Made by a program: the position numbers and the translations under genes. Below, piece by piece: positions 24,661 to 33,055 of a stretch of 38,202 nucleotides of DNA (positions are counted from its first letter, which is position 1; every line of letters starts with the position of its first letter). Where the stretch lies: assembly GCA_002315595.1 (NCBI GenBank), contig DCHG01000028.1:26988-65189 (forward strand), given 5' to 3'. This DNA is from Clostridiales bacterium UBA1758. GTDB taxonomy: Bacteria > Bacillota > Clostridia > Oscillospirales > UBA1758. The notes under the pieces are model-generated. The model saw only the letters and a program-made list of their open reading frames with translations, was not told the origin of the DNA and did not search any database.

Positions 24661-24696
24661 AAATACCGCGGGAAAACATCAGTTCCCGCGGTATTT
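24661..24696 (-). terminator. Terminator of the 698-residue paralog operon
   Basis: AAATACCGCGGGAA and TTCCCGCGGTATTT form a perfect 14-bp stem around an 8-nt loop. It lies 25 nt beyond the last stop of the three-gene minus-strand array. Confidence 0.88.
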
Positions 24697-24720
24697 GATA
24701 TTATGTTAATCGAATGGAGA

Positions 24721-26817
24721 TCAGATCTTTTCGATCTCGCAATCTTTCAGATAATGGTAGTATGCCCAGTCCTGATCGTTGGCACACGGATCGTATCTGC
24801 CCGCAGGACGACCGTTGGACTTTTCATTGAATAAATAGCAGTTGTAGCAGGAGCCGTCGTCACGGATCAACGCGACATTGCAACGGAAGATCTTTTTTGC
24901 CCGGTCAAGGAAGGTACGATCCCCCGTAATTAGGTAATACTTGAAATAGGCGTTGGCGGAAATGATCGACCAATAATGCGGCAGGGTATCGCCCCAAAGT
25001 TCGTATTTGCCGAACCAGAAGCCGTCCCAATGACGGATCGGGATATTATTTGCATTGAAATGCGGCTGATTGCCGTCAAAGGCAAGGCATCGAACTTTTT
25101 GATCCTCAACATAGGCGCGGATATTTTCGTCCTTGGTGGCAAGATAGTAGTCAGCCATATGGTAAAAACCATTTGCGGCGTTGCCGTGCTCATAGGCAAC
25201 CTCGCCTGCGTCATAGTCTTCACCGCGTTTTCCCGTCATTTCAACCGTTTGTTTGAGAACTTTTTCCAAACGTTCGGCGCTTTCGGTAAGTCCCGCTTCT
25301 CGTAGCATCGCGATCTTATCGGGATCGGCATTGCAACCGCCGGTCTTTTCGGTGTAGCGTTCCATAATTCCCGCGCTGATTTCAGCATAACGTTTTTCCC
25401 TGGTCAAGCGGTACATTTCGACGAAGAACAGAAGCGCAAAAGTATAGTTATAAGTGCGGAAACGCATATCCGAGCCGTCATGCGTCAAAAGCAGACCGCG
25501 TTCGTAATACTTTTTCGCCTCATTGTGCAGATAGCAGTCCCACGTGTCATAGTTTTCATCGACGATCAGGCGGAGCATAAAGTCGCTGTAACGGCGAAGT
25601 GCGGGAAGCACACTCATATCCCCCGTCACGCGTGCGTATTCGGCAAGAAATGCCCCCATTGCATGACGCTCACGAGCCTCATTTCGATCGGGAACCCCGT
25701 GGTAGATGTTTTCAATTTCTTCGATCTTGAAAATCTGCTCACGGTCGATGTCATAGGGCATAAACGCACCGTATCGCGGATCATTTTCATCCATGATCTG
25801 CTGATTTTCGACGATGAAACGGGCTCTGCGTCGGATCATTTCATCCACGGGACGGATGCAACGGAACACCATTCTGCCGATCTTACCGTCGCCATAGAAA
25901 ATTTTGCCCTCATACTCACCCGTCTCATCCGGCGTATAGGTATAAAAACCGTTCTTCTCGGCAAGTGTTTCGCCGTTAATTTTGATCTTTGAGAGTTTGC
26001 CCGGCTTTTTGACACGAAGTTTAAAACTTTCGCCCTTTTCGACAATCATTACGCCGTAATCCATCACCGGGTAGCCGGTATAATCACAGACCTTTTCGTC
26101 AAAATCATCCATATCGTTAAAGTCGGTGACGACGCGGTCATAGCGTACGAATTCTCCTGCGCCGACACGCACATCCTTGGCGACAAGCGCCAGCACGCCA
26201 CGGACATTCGAGGTGTTTTGTTCCTCCAACTGATAGGAACGGAACGCGCCGTTTAACGTAATCAAACCCATATGCGGCGCTTTGGCGCTCTGTCGGATGG
26301 CGGCAACATAGCAAAGATCTTCCATCGCACAGATATACTGATTGACGTGTTTGGAAAGTGCATCCTTGCCAAGACGGTAGGTGTCGTGGAAACTCGAATA
26401 GATGCCGATTTCGTCGAAGGCGATGTACTTTTCGCTATCGTTTACGAATTCATAACTTTCGTACAGTCCGTCGGCTTTCAATTCACGCGTGACATTTACC
26501 CAAACCTTGCGATGAACACGGCTCTTTTCACGGTCGCCGTCCCATACGCAGGTAACGCGGTCATCGTCGAATTCAAGAAGATACTTCGCAAAAAGCCTGT
26601 TATCTTCTTCTTTCAATTCGACAAGATTTTCGATCTGCACATGGTTATGTCCGACAGAAACAAAGCCGAGCCCCCATTGCTTGTTTTCGGGCACCCACGG
26701 CTCCTCGGCGGAAGAAAGGGCAAAGTTCGCGTCATAACGATCGCCGACAAATGCCAGTTTTGTCAGTGCGCCCTGCGCATTCGTTTCGACAATGAATTTC
26801 TTGTTCTGAAAAATCAT
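24721..26817 (-). CDS. Predicted beta-sandwich/alpha-barrel glycosidase-like protein (array copy 3)
   Basis: I do not recognise the family by name. The 698 residues split into a beta-rich N-terminal half (about 1-330) and an alpha-helical half with repeated aromatic helices (about 340-698). This recalls glycosidases that join a beta-sandwich to an (alpha/alpha)6 barrel. Conserved acidic and aromatic segments in the helical half include GVPDRNEARERHAMG, RHWDGFWFGKYELWGDT (D598, E606, D610) and GRYDPCANDQDW (D676, D681, D683). There is no signal peptide, so it should be cytoplasmic. The ATG at 26817 follows AAAGGAG and gives exactly the paralog length; the 12-codon extension to 26853 would overlap the upstream gene. 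It is the last gene of the array. Confidence 0.72.
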   Translation of the reverse strand: MIFQNKKFIVETNAQGALTKLAFVGDRYDANFALSSAEEPWVPENKQWGLGFVSVGHNHVQIENLVELKEEDNRLFAKYLLEFDDDRVTCVWDGDREKSRVHRKVWVNVTRELKADGLYESYEFVNDSEKYIAFDEIGIYSSFHDTYRLGKDALSKHVNQYICAMEDLCYVAAIRQSAKAPHMGLITLNGAFRSYQLEEQNTSNVRGVLALVAKDVRVGAGEFVRYDRVVTDFNDMDDFDEKVCDYTGYPVMDYGVMIVEKGESFKLRVKKPGKLSKIKINGETLAEKNGFYTYTPDETGEYEGKIFYGDGKIGRMVFRCIRPVDEMIRRRARFIVENQQIMDENDPRYGAFMPYDIDREQIFKIEEIENIYHGVPDRNEARERHAMGAFLAEYARVTGDMSVLPALRRYSDFMLRLIVDENYDTWDCYLHNEAKKYYERGLLLTHDGSDMRFRTYNYTFALLFFVEMYRLTREKRYAEISAGIMERYTEKTGGCNADPDKIAMLREAGLTESAERLEKVLKQTVEMTGKRGEDYDAGEVAYEHGNAANGFYHMADYYLATKDENIRAYVEDQKVRCLAFDGNQPHFNANNIPIRHWDGFWFGKYELWGDTLPHYWSIISANAYFKYYLITGDRTFLDRAKKIFRCNVALIRDDGSCYNCYLFNEKSNGRPAGRYDPCANDQDWAYYHYLKDCEIEKI

Positions 26818-26833
26818 TTTTTCTCCTTTATCC

Positions 26834-28930
26834 TTAAATCTTTTCGCTTTCACAGTTTTTCATGTAATGGTAGAACGCCCAATCCTGATCGTTGGCAAGC
26901 GGATCGTATCTGCCCGCAGGACGACCGTTGGACTTTTCGTTGACAAGATAGCAGTTATACGCGGATCCGTCATCACGGATCAACGAAAGATTGCAACGGT
27001 ATATTTTCTTTGCGCGTTCGCGGTAAGTGACATCGCCCGTGATCTGATAATACTTGAAATACGCGTTTGCCGACAGCAACGACCAGTAATGCGGCATGGT
27101 GTCACCCCAAAGTTCGTATTTGCCGAACCAGAAGCCGTCCCAGTGGCGGATCGGCATACTATTGGAGATATAATGCGGCTGATTTCCGTCAAATGCCTGA
27201 CAGCGGATGCGTTGATCCTCGACATAGCCCCGCACCTTTTCATCCTTTGTCGCAAGGTAATAATCACACATCTGTCCGAAGATCGTGGCACAGATCCACT
27301 GTTCATACGAAACTTCGCCACTATCGTAATTTTCGCCCTTTTCGCCAATGGCACGGGTATATTTTTCGACCTCTCGGGCGATCTGTTCCGCGTCATCGGC
27401 AAAGCCCGCTTCCCGCAACATTTCAACCGTGGCGGGGGTGGCGTTACATTCACCGGTCTTTTCGACATAGCGTTTGCAAATCCCCGCAACCACGCCCGCG
27501 TAATTCTTTTCTTTTGTCAAGAGGTACATTTCGGTAAAGAATAGCATCGCAAAGGTATAATTGTAGGTGCGGAAAGTCATATCGACGCTTTCATGCGCAA
27601 GAAGAAGCCCGCGTTCATAGTATTTTTTCGACTCATTGCGCAGATAGCAATCCCATGTATCGAACTTTTCATCGACAATATAGCGAAGCAGGAAGTCGCT
27701 GTAAAGGCGAAGGGAAGCAAGGACACTCATGTCACCCGTCACACGCGCATATTCGGCAAGGAACACGCCCATTCCGATGCGTTCACGCGCGTCATTTCGA
27801 TCGGGAACGCCGTGGTAAATGGTTTCGATCTCTTCGATCTTATAGATCTTTTCGCGATCGATGTCATAGGGCATGAACGCACCGTAACGGGGATCGTTTT
27901 TGTCCAAGATCTGCTGATTTTTGACGATGAATTGCGCCCTCAAACGAAGCAATTCGTCAATCGGACGAATACAACGGAATTTCAGCAAACCGATCTTGCC
28001 GTCGCCGTAAAAGACCTTACCTTCGTATTCTCCGGGATATTCGGGCTTATAACGGTAACATCCTTCCTTTTCGACAAGCGTTTCGCCGTTGATTTTGATT
28101 TTTTCAAGTTTTCCGGGATTTTTGACGCGTATTTGGAAAAATTCGCCCTTTTGCACCGTCATCACGCCGTAGTCCATGACGGGATAGCCGGTGTAATCGC
28201 AAACCTTCGTTTCAAATTCGTCGAGATCGGCAAAATCCGTGATCACACGACGATAGGTCTTCGACTCCCCTGCTCCGACGCGAACGTCTTTTGCGACCAA
28301 TGCGATGACGCCGCGGACATTGGATGTATTCTGTTCCTCCGTTTGGAAAGACCGGAACGCCCCGTCCAGTGTGATCAGCCCCATATGGGACGGCTTCCCG
28401 CTTTGGCGGACGGCGGCGATATAGCAATGATCCTCCATGGTGCAGATATGTTGACTGACGTGTTTGGAAAGCACGTCTTTTCCGGTATAATAGGAGTCGT
28501 GAAAACTAGAATAAAGACCGATTTCGTCAAAAGCGATGTACTTTTCGCTTTCGTTGATCAATTCATAGTTTTCGTAAAGACCGTCATCGCAAAGTTCGCG
28601 AGTCACCTTCATACGCACTTTTCTGTGAACGCGGCTCTTTTCACGGTCACCGTTCCAGACGCAGGCAACGCGATCATCGTCAAATTCGACCATATATTCG
28701 GCATACTGGCGGTTATCGGTCTGTTTCAATGCAACGAGTTCTTCAATCTGCAAATGCTTATTGCCGACGCTGAGAAAGCCAAGTCCCCACTGTTTGTTTT
28801 CGGGCACCCACGGCTCCTCGGCGGATTCGAGAATGAAGTTCGAATCGTAGCGATCGCCGACGAATTTCATCGCCGTCAAGGCGCCCTGTTCATTGATTTC
28901 AACGACGTATTTTTTATTTTGAAGAATCAT
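26834..28930 (-). CDS. Predicted beta-sandwich/alpha-barrel glycosidase-like protein (array copy 2)
   Basis: This is a 698-residue paralog, very close to copy 3: long identical stretches such as AEEPWVPENKQWGLGF and WNGDREKSRVHRK versus WDGDREKSRVHRK can be seen. The same conserved segments are present: GVPDRNDARERIGMG, RHWDGFWFGKYELWGDT and GRYDPLANDQDWAF. One visible difference is EVSYEQW here against EVAYEHG in copy 3, which may line the active site. The start follows GAGGA, 10 nt after the copy 1 stop, and copy 3 starts 16 nt downstream. Copies 2 and 3 look like a recent duplication. The reaction is unknown. Confidence 0.72.
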   Translation of the reverse strand: MILQNKKYVVEINEQGALTAMKFVGDRYDSNFILESAEEPWVPENKQWGLGFLSVGNKHLQIEELVALKQTDNRQYAEYMVEFDDDRVACVWNGDREKSRVHRKVRMKVTRELCDDGLYENYELINESEKYIAFDEIGLYSSFHDSYYTGKDVLSKHVSQHICTMEDHCYIAAVRQSGKPSHMGLITLDGAFRSFQTEEQNTSNVRGVIALVAKDVRVGAGESKTYRRVITDFADLDEFETKVCDYTGYPVMDYGVMTVQKGEFFQIRVKNPGKLEKIKINGETLVEKEGCYRYKPEYPGEYEGKVFYGDGKIGLLKFRCIRPIDELLRLRAQFIVKNQQILDKNDPRYGAFMPYDIDREKIYKIEEIETIYHGVPDRNDARERIGMGVFLAEYARVTGDMSVLASLRLYSDFLLRYIVDEKFDTWDCYLRNESKKYYERGLLLAHESVDMTFRTYNYTFAMLFFTEMYLLTKEKNYAGVVAGICKRYVEKTGECNATPATVEMLREAGFADDAEQIAREVEKYTRAIGEKGENYDSGEVSYEQWICATIFGQMCDYYLATKDEKVRGYVEDQRIRCQAFDGNQPHYISNSMPIRHWDGFWFGKYELWGDTMPHYWSLLSANAYFKYYQITGDVTYRERAKKIYRCNLSLIRDDGSAYNCYLVNEKSNGRPAGRYDPLANDQDWAFYHYMKNCESEKI

Positions 28931-28940
28931 TACACTATCC

Positions 28941-31037
28941 TCACTTGGTCAAAAAATCATCAACAAAGGTAAAATATGCCCAGTCCTGATCGTTGGCAAG
29001 CGGATCGAAGCAGCCCGCCGGACGACCGTTGACCTTTTCCGGTGCGATATGCGTATTCCACGATGCACCGTCATCACGGATCAGTGTGAGATGCGCATAT
29101 TCGCATTTTTTCGCATGAAGCAGCATTTCGGGGTTCCCGGTGCAACGGTAATCGGCAAGATAGGTGCTTCCCGAAAATACCGCGCCACCATGCGGCATCG
29201 TGTCGCCCCAAAGTTCCAATGCACCGAACCAGAAGCCGTCCCAGTGACGGATCGGCATACAGTTAACTAAATAATTCGGCTGATTGCCCTCGAACGCCTG
29301 CAAGCGGACAAGTTGCTTTTCGCCGAAGCCGATATATTTTTTGTCGCCCGTAATGTCGTAGGCGTCAAACATCTGGCGTGCGACTGCCATAACCGTTCCC
29401 TGTTCATAGGACACTTCACCCGGATCGTAATCTTCGTCCATTTCGGCAAAACGGTCGGTTTGACGGTTGAATTCCGCCTGAATACGATCGGCGAGTTTAT
29501 CACGACCGATCTCACGAACCGCGTCAATGAAACTCTGACTGCACGAAAGTGAGCGTGTCGGGAAGCGTTCGAGATGAGCCATGGCAACGGTCGAAGCAAC
29601 CTCCATGAAATGACTTTCGTGCGTGATGCGGTACATATCGAAATAGAACGAAGCGATCCAAGTATAGTTATAGGAACGGAAACGCATATCCGAGCAATCA
29701 TCGGTCAAGGTCAGCCCGTTGGCATAATACTTCGCCGCCTCATTGCGATAAGAACTGTCCCATACATCGCCGTTTTCGGCGTCGACGATGAATTTTTCGA
29801 GATACGCACAGTAATCTCGCAGATATTTCACATATTTATCGGTGCCGAGTTTCAGTGTGAGTTGCGCCAGAAGGCGTCCCATGTTGTAGCGTTCGCGGGA
29901 GTCATTGCGATCCGGGATGCCGTAATACAGATCCTCTATGTCCGAAACGAGCATTTTGCGCTCTTTTTCGATGTTGAACGGCACAAACGCACCGTAACGG
30001 GGATCGGCGGGATCGTCAATGCGCTGATTTTCGACGATGAAATCGGCACGGCGAAGCAGGAGTTCCTTTTCATTACGGAGGGCGAAATAGGTGATGTCGG
30101 TGACCTTGTCGCCATAGACGATCTTGCCCTTGATCTCGCCGTACTGTTTCGGCTTGTATGTGTAAAGTCCGTTTTTGCCCTCGATTTTGATACCGTCGAG
30201 TTTGATGTATTTCAGTTTGCCCGGCTCAATGACGCGAAGTTGAATTTCTTCGCCGTCCGGGACGGTCATCATACCGTAGTCGACGATCGGATGCCCGGTG
30301 TAGGAAAGGATCTTTTTTTCGAATTCACGGCGATCATTGAAATCCGTGACAACACGGCGGAAACTGACGCTCCTTTGCGATGCAATACGCACCTGATGAG
30401 CCACAAGGCTGATCGCACCGCGGACATTGGAGGTATTGACTTCGTCGATCTGGAAGGATTCGAAATCACCGTCCACCGTGATCAGTCCGAGGTGAGGACC
30501 GATGCCGCTTTGACGGACGGCTTCGATATAACTCAGTCCTCCGCCTGCCCAAATATGCTGATTGACACGCTTCCAAAGAATGTTTTCACCGAGCGTGTAG
30601 ACATCATAAAACGAGGAATAGATGCCGACTTCATCGAGAATAACATATTTTTCGCTGTCGTTGAAGTATTCATAGGTTTCCCAAAGTCCGTCATCCTTCA
30701 TTTCACGCGTGACGGTGAGAATGATACGGCGATCAACGCGGCTCTTTTCACGGTCGCCGTCCCAAACACAGAAGGTGCGCGGATCGGTGAAGGTGACCGA
30801 ATACTTCGCGGTCAGAATGCCGTTTTCGAGTTTCACGGAGTCCGCATTCATAAATTCGCGGTGATTATGACCGGCGGTGAGGAAGCCAAGCCCCCACTGT
30901 TTTGTGTTCGGAAGCCATTTTTCATTTTCGGAATTCAAAATAAAATTGGCTTCGTATTTGTCCCCGACAAGCGACATCGAGGTCATCGCTCCGTTATCGT
31001 TAAATAATGCAAGAAATCGGTTGTTTTCGAGTTTCAT
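28941..31037 (-). CDS. Predicted beta-sandwich/alpha-barrel glycosidase-like protein (array copy 1)
   Basis: This is the first gene of the array. It also has exactly 698 residues but is clearly more divergent from copies 2 and 3. It keeps TKQWGLGF, WDGDREKSRV, GIPDRNDSRERYNMG, RHWDGFWFGALELWGDT and FDPLANDQDWAY. Differences cluster near probable substrate contacts: GALELWG replaces GKYELWG, and PHGGAVFSG replaces PHYWSIISA. The ATG at 31037 follows AGGGGGACGG. No signal peptide is present. The shared length without gaps across three diverged copies implies strong structural constraint. A polysaccharide lyase is an alternative to a hydrolase. Confidence 0.72.
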   Translation of the reverse strand: MKLENNRFLALFNDNGAMTSMSLVGDKYEANFILNSENEKWLPNTKQWGLGFLTAGHNHREFMNADSVKLENGILTAKYSVTFTDPRTFCVWDGDREKSRVDRRIILTVTREMKDDGLWETYEYFNDSEKYVILDEVGIYSSFYDVYTLGENILWKRVNQHIWAGGGLSYIEAVRQSGIGPHLGLITVDGDFESFQIDEVNTSNVRGAISLVAHQVRIASQRSVSFRRVVTDFNDRREFEKKILSYTGHPIVDYGMMTVPDGEEIQLRVIEPGKLKYIKLDGIKIEGKNGLYTYKPKQYGEIKGKIVYGDKVTDITYFALRNEKELLLRRADFIVENQRIDDPADPRYGAFVPFNIEKERKMLVSDIEDLYYGIPDRNDSRERYNMGRLLAQLTLKLGTDKYVKYLRDYCAYLEKFIVDAENGDVWDSSYRNEAAKYYANGLTLTDDCSDMRFRSYNYTWIASFYFDMYRITHESHFMEVASTVAMAHLERFPTRSLSCSQSFIDAVREIGRDKLADRIQAEFNRQTDRFAEMDEDYDPGEVSYEQGTVMAVARQMFDAYDITGDKKYIGFGEKQLVRLQAFEGNQPNYLVNCMPIRHWDGFWFGALELWGDTMPHGGAVFSGSTYLADYRCTGNPEMLLHAKKCEYAHLTLIRDDGASWNTHIAPEKVNGRPAGCFDPLANDQDWAYFTFVDDFLTK

Positions 31038-31080
31038 ATTTCCGTCCCCCTATCGCAAAAGCGATTTTTAAGATAATTCT

Positions 31081-31108
31081 ATTATAACAAAATGTAAATT
31101 TTTATCAA
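31081..31108 (-). promoter_or_regulatory. Promoter of the three-paralog array
   Basis: On the minus strand TTGATA (31103-31108) and TATAAT (31081-31086) are 16 nt apart. The leader contains a short hairpin, AATCGC-TTTT-GCGATA-like (near 31051-31067), just before the ribosome site. Confidence 0.7.
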
Positions 31109-31116
31109 TAGCACTT

Positions 31117-31143
31117 TTGTTTTTTGCAAAATTATGTTATCAT
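31117..31143 (+). promoter_or_regulatory. Possible promoter of the transglutaminase-like gene
   Basis: The -10 element TATCAT (31138-31143) is preceded by an extended TGT. TTGTTT (31117-31122) lies 15 nt upstream as a weak -35. It is divergent from the array promoter. Confidence 0.4.
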
Positions 31144-31170
31144 AATTCTACGATCAAGGGGGATTTCGTC

Positions 31171-32271
31171 GTGAAAGCATACAAAAAAATAAAATATATT
31201 CTGTCGATTATGACAGTGATCCTGATCTGCGCCGTCCTGACCGGTTGTTCACACATCTTCTATCGGGATGAATTCGTCGTCACCCCGCATAACGAAACAT
31301 ACACTTCTTCCGAAGACGATGTCACACGCGTCGGAAATTACGCGTCGCTTCGCAGTTTTTTGCTATCCGAGATCGAACTGCACGATATGGAAGCGGTCGT
31401 TCACGCGCATAATTACGGCGAATCGCTTGACAACGATCTGTCCGACATCTGCGAATATCTTATCAACGACACTGCGATCGGTGCGTACTCGGTCAACTCG
31501 ATCTCGTATACGAAAACGCGTTTTCCCGCTTACTACGAACTGGTGTTTTCGATCAATTACAAGCGCACAACCGACGACATCAATTCGATTGTCACAGTCA
31601 CAAATGTCGACGATTTTTTAGAAACGCTTTCGACGGCAATGACAGAATACCGCGACAAGGTGACCATGCAGATCAATTATTTTACGGGGAAGGATTACGA
31701 CATTCCGACGCTGGTCGACAGAGTATATTACGGCAAGCCCGAAACTTCCTATGCCTTCTCGTCCTATGTTTACACCTGCTACCCCGAAACGGGCGCTTCC
31801 CGTATTGTTGAAATCGAGTTTGCGCGTACGGTCGGCTCCGAGGAAATCACGGCGCAAAAGCAAGCAGTCGAGGAAAAGATCGCGTCCATTCTCTCCGGCG
31901 GAACAAGCCCCGAATACCTCCACGACGCACTATGTTTGGCGGTTTCCTACTCCGCCGACGACGATGACGGGCAGATCTTTACGCCTTACGGCGCACTCGT
32001 GACCGGCAAGGCATCGTGTCAGGGATATGCGTTGGCGTACAAAATGCTCTGTGATGCCGTCGGGATTGAATGTGAGGTCGTTCGTGGCAAGATCGACGGC
32101 GTCGCCCATGCGTGGAACCTCATCACCGTCGGCGACAAACAATACCATGTCGATGTGACCTCCGACGACGGCTCGTACATTTCGCACGAATTCTTTAAGG
32201 TGTCGGACGAAACCATACGGCAAACACACACGATCGACGAGGATTGGTTCGAAATAATAACGCAGGATTAA
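31171..32271 (+). CDS. Transglutaminase-like domain lipoprotein
   Basis: This 366-residue protein would be anchored on the cell surface. The N-terminus has basic residues, a hydrophobic stretch (10-23) and the lipobox VLTGC with C26. The C-terminal part holds a transglutaminase/protease-like core. C283 in KASCQGYA, H313 in HAWN and D328 in HVDVTSDD form the expected catalytic triad. Such bacterial domains are usually proteases or cell-wall-linked enzymes rather than cross-linkers. The GTG at 31171 is chosen because AAGGGGG lies 8 nt upstream and the signal peptide starts there; an earlier ORF start at 31117 adds unrelated residues. The gene ends in a bidirectional terminator. Confidence 0.82.
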   Translation: MKAYKKIKYILSIMTVILICAVLTGCSHIFYRDEFVVTPHNETYTSSEDDVTRVGNYASLRSFLLSEIELHDMEAVVHAHNYGESLDNDLSDICEYLINDTAIGAYSVNSISYTKTRFPAYYELVFSINYKRTTDDINSIVTVTNVDDFLETLSTAMTEYRDKVTMQINYFTGKDYDIPTLVDRVYYGKPETSYAFSSYVYTCYPETGASRIVEIEFARTVGSEEITAQKQAVEEKIASILSGGTSPEYLHDALCLAVSYSADDDDGQIFTPYGALVTGKASCQGYALAYKMLCDAVGIECEVVRGKIDGVAHAWNLITVGDKQYHVDVTSDDGSYISHEFFKVSDETIRQTHTIDEDWFEIITQD

Positions 32272-32305
32272 AAAAGGAAGGGATCGAGTGATCCCTTCCT
32301 TTTGA
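32271..32305. terminator. Bidirectional terminator
   Basis: AAAAGGAAGGGATC-GAGT-GATCCCTTCCTTTT is a perfect hairpin with A and T flanks. It serves the transglutaminase-like gene on the plus strand and the ylmH-ending operon on the minus strand. Confidence 0.93.
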
Positions 32306-33055
32306 TTATTGGTAAATTTCCGCCGTGACGAAAATTCGGTCCCGCTTTGAAGTGCCGCCGCGAACAGCGAGTTTCGCCTTGCCTTTTCCGCGAAGTGAGA
32401 TCACATCGCCCTCGCCGACCTGTGCGTCCGGCTTCATACAGACATTGTAATTCAAACTGACCGCACCCGCCGACAAAAAAGATACGACCTTCGTTCTCGA
32501 CAGACGAAAAATTCCGGCGGCAATGGCGTCCAGCCGCATTGATTTGACCGTAAAGGTAACCGTCGAAAATTCACGCTTCGGCGGCTTAACTTCGTCAAGG
32601 TCGATTTTTTTGATTTTTACCGCGGTATTTCCGACTCGATCCATACTGACATCGACAAAACCCGCAACATTTTTCACGACATAAAAATACGCCGTTTCGC
32701 CCGAAACATAGATGTCGCCGATACAATCGCGTTCGATGCCGAGCCCGATCAGGCTTCCGAGATAGTCACGGTGACCGGGGCTTGCAAAGCGGGACGTCGC
32801 CTGAAACGCGGTGATATATTCGGAAAGATCGACACCGTCCTGTTCGACATAGTACGGCAGAAAAAAGGCGATCCTGCGTTCGGCGTCGTCATTCCCGCCC
32901 AAAAACACATATCCGTCAATATGTTCCCTTGCGCAGAAATTGTCAAGTTCCGACTGTTCCGCGGGCGTCAAAAACGGCGTGTGTGTGATGATATCACGGC
33001 GGTCGCGTTGATTTGCAAGGTCACGGATGCGGGCTTCAAGGTCATTTTTTTCCAT
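32306..33055 (-). CDS. ylmH: YlmH-type S4-domain RNA-binding protein
   Basis: This 249-residue protein has the layout of YlmH, a factor that binds RNA or stalled ribosomal complexes in Firmicutes. The N-terminal and central domains (1-170) include LGSLIGLGIERDCIGDI, a segment conserved in the family. The S4 domain follows at about 181-240, with RLDAIAAGIFRLSRTKV. The start overlaps the end of the upstream pseudouridine synthase gene by 14 nt, so expression is coupled. In other Firmicutes ylmH lies near division genes, so its place here behind an RluB-type gene is different. Confidence 0.87.
   Translation of the reverse strand: MEKNDLEARIRDLANQRDRRDIITHTPFLTPAEQSELDNFCAREHIDGYVFLGGNDDAERRIAFFLPYYVEQDGVDLSEYITAFQATSRFASPGHRDYLGSLIGLGIERDCIGDIYVSGETAYFYVVKNVAGFVDVSMDRVGNTAVKIKKIDLDEVKPPKREFSTVTFTVKSMRLDAIAAGIFRLSRTKVVSFLSAGAVSLNYNVCMKPDAQVGEGDVISLRGKGKAKLAVRGGTSKRDRIFVTAEIYQ

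Noticed and set aside
27593..28972. Long plus-strand open frame (459 codons) opposite array copy 2, and similar ones at 29574-31007 and 26272-26943
   Set aside because: They mirror the codon pattern of the paralogs on the minus strand, have no ribosome sites, and their translations are low-complexity mixtures without domains. The minus-strand genes carry conserved motifs, RBSs, promoter and terminator.
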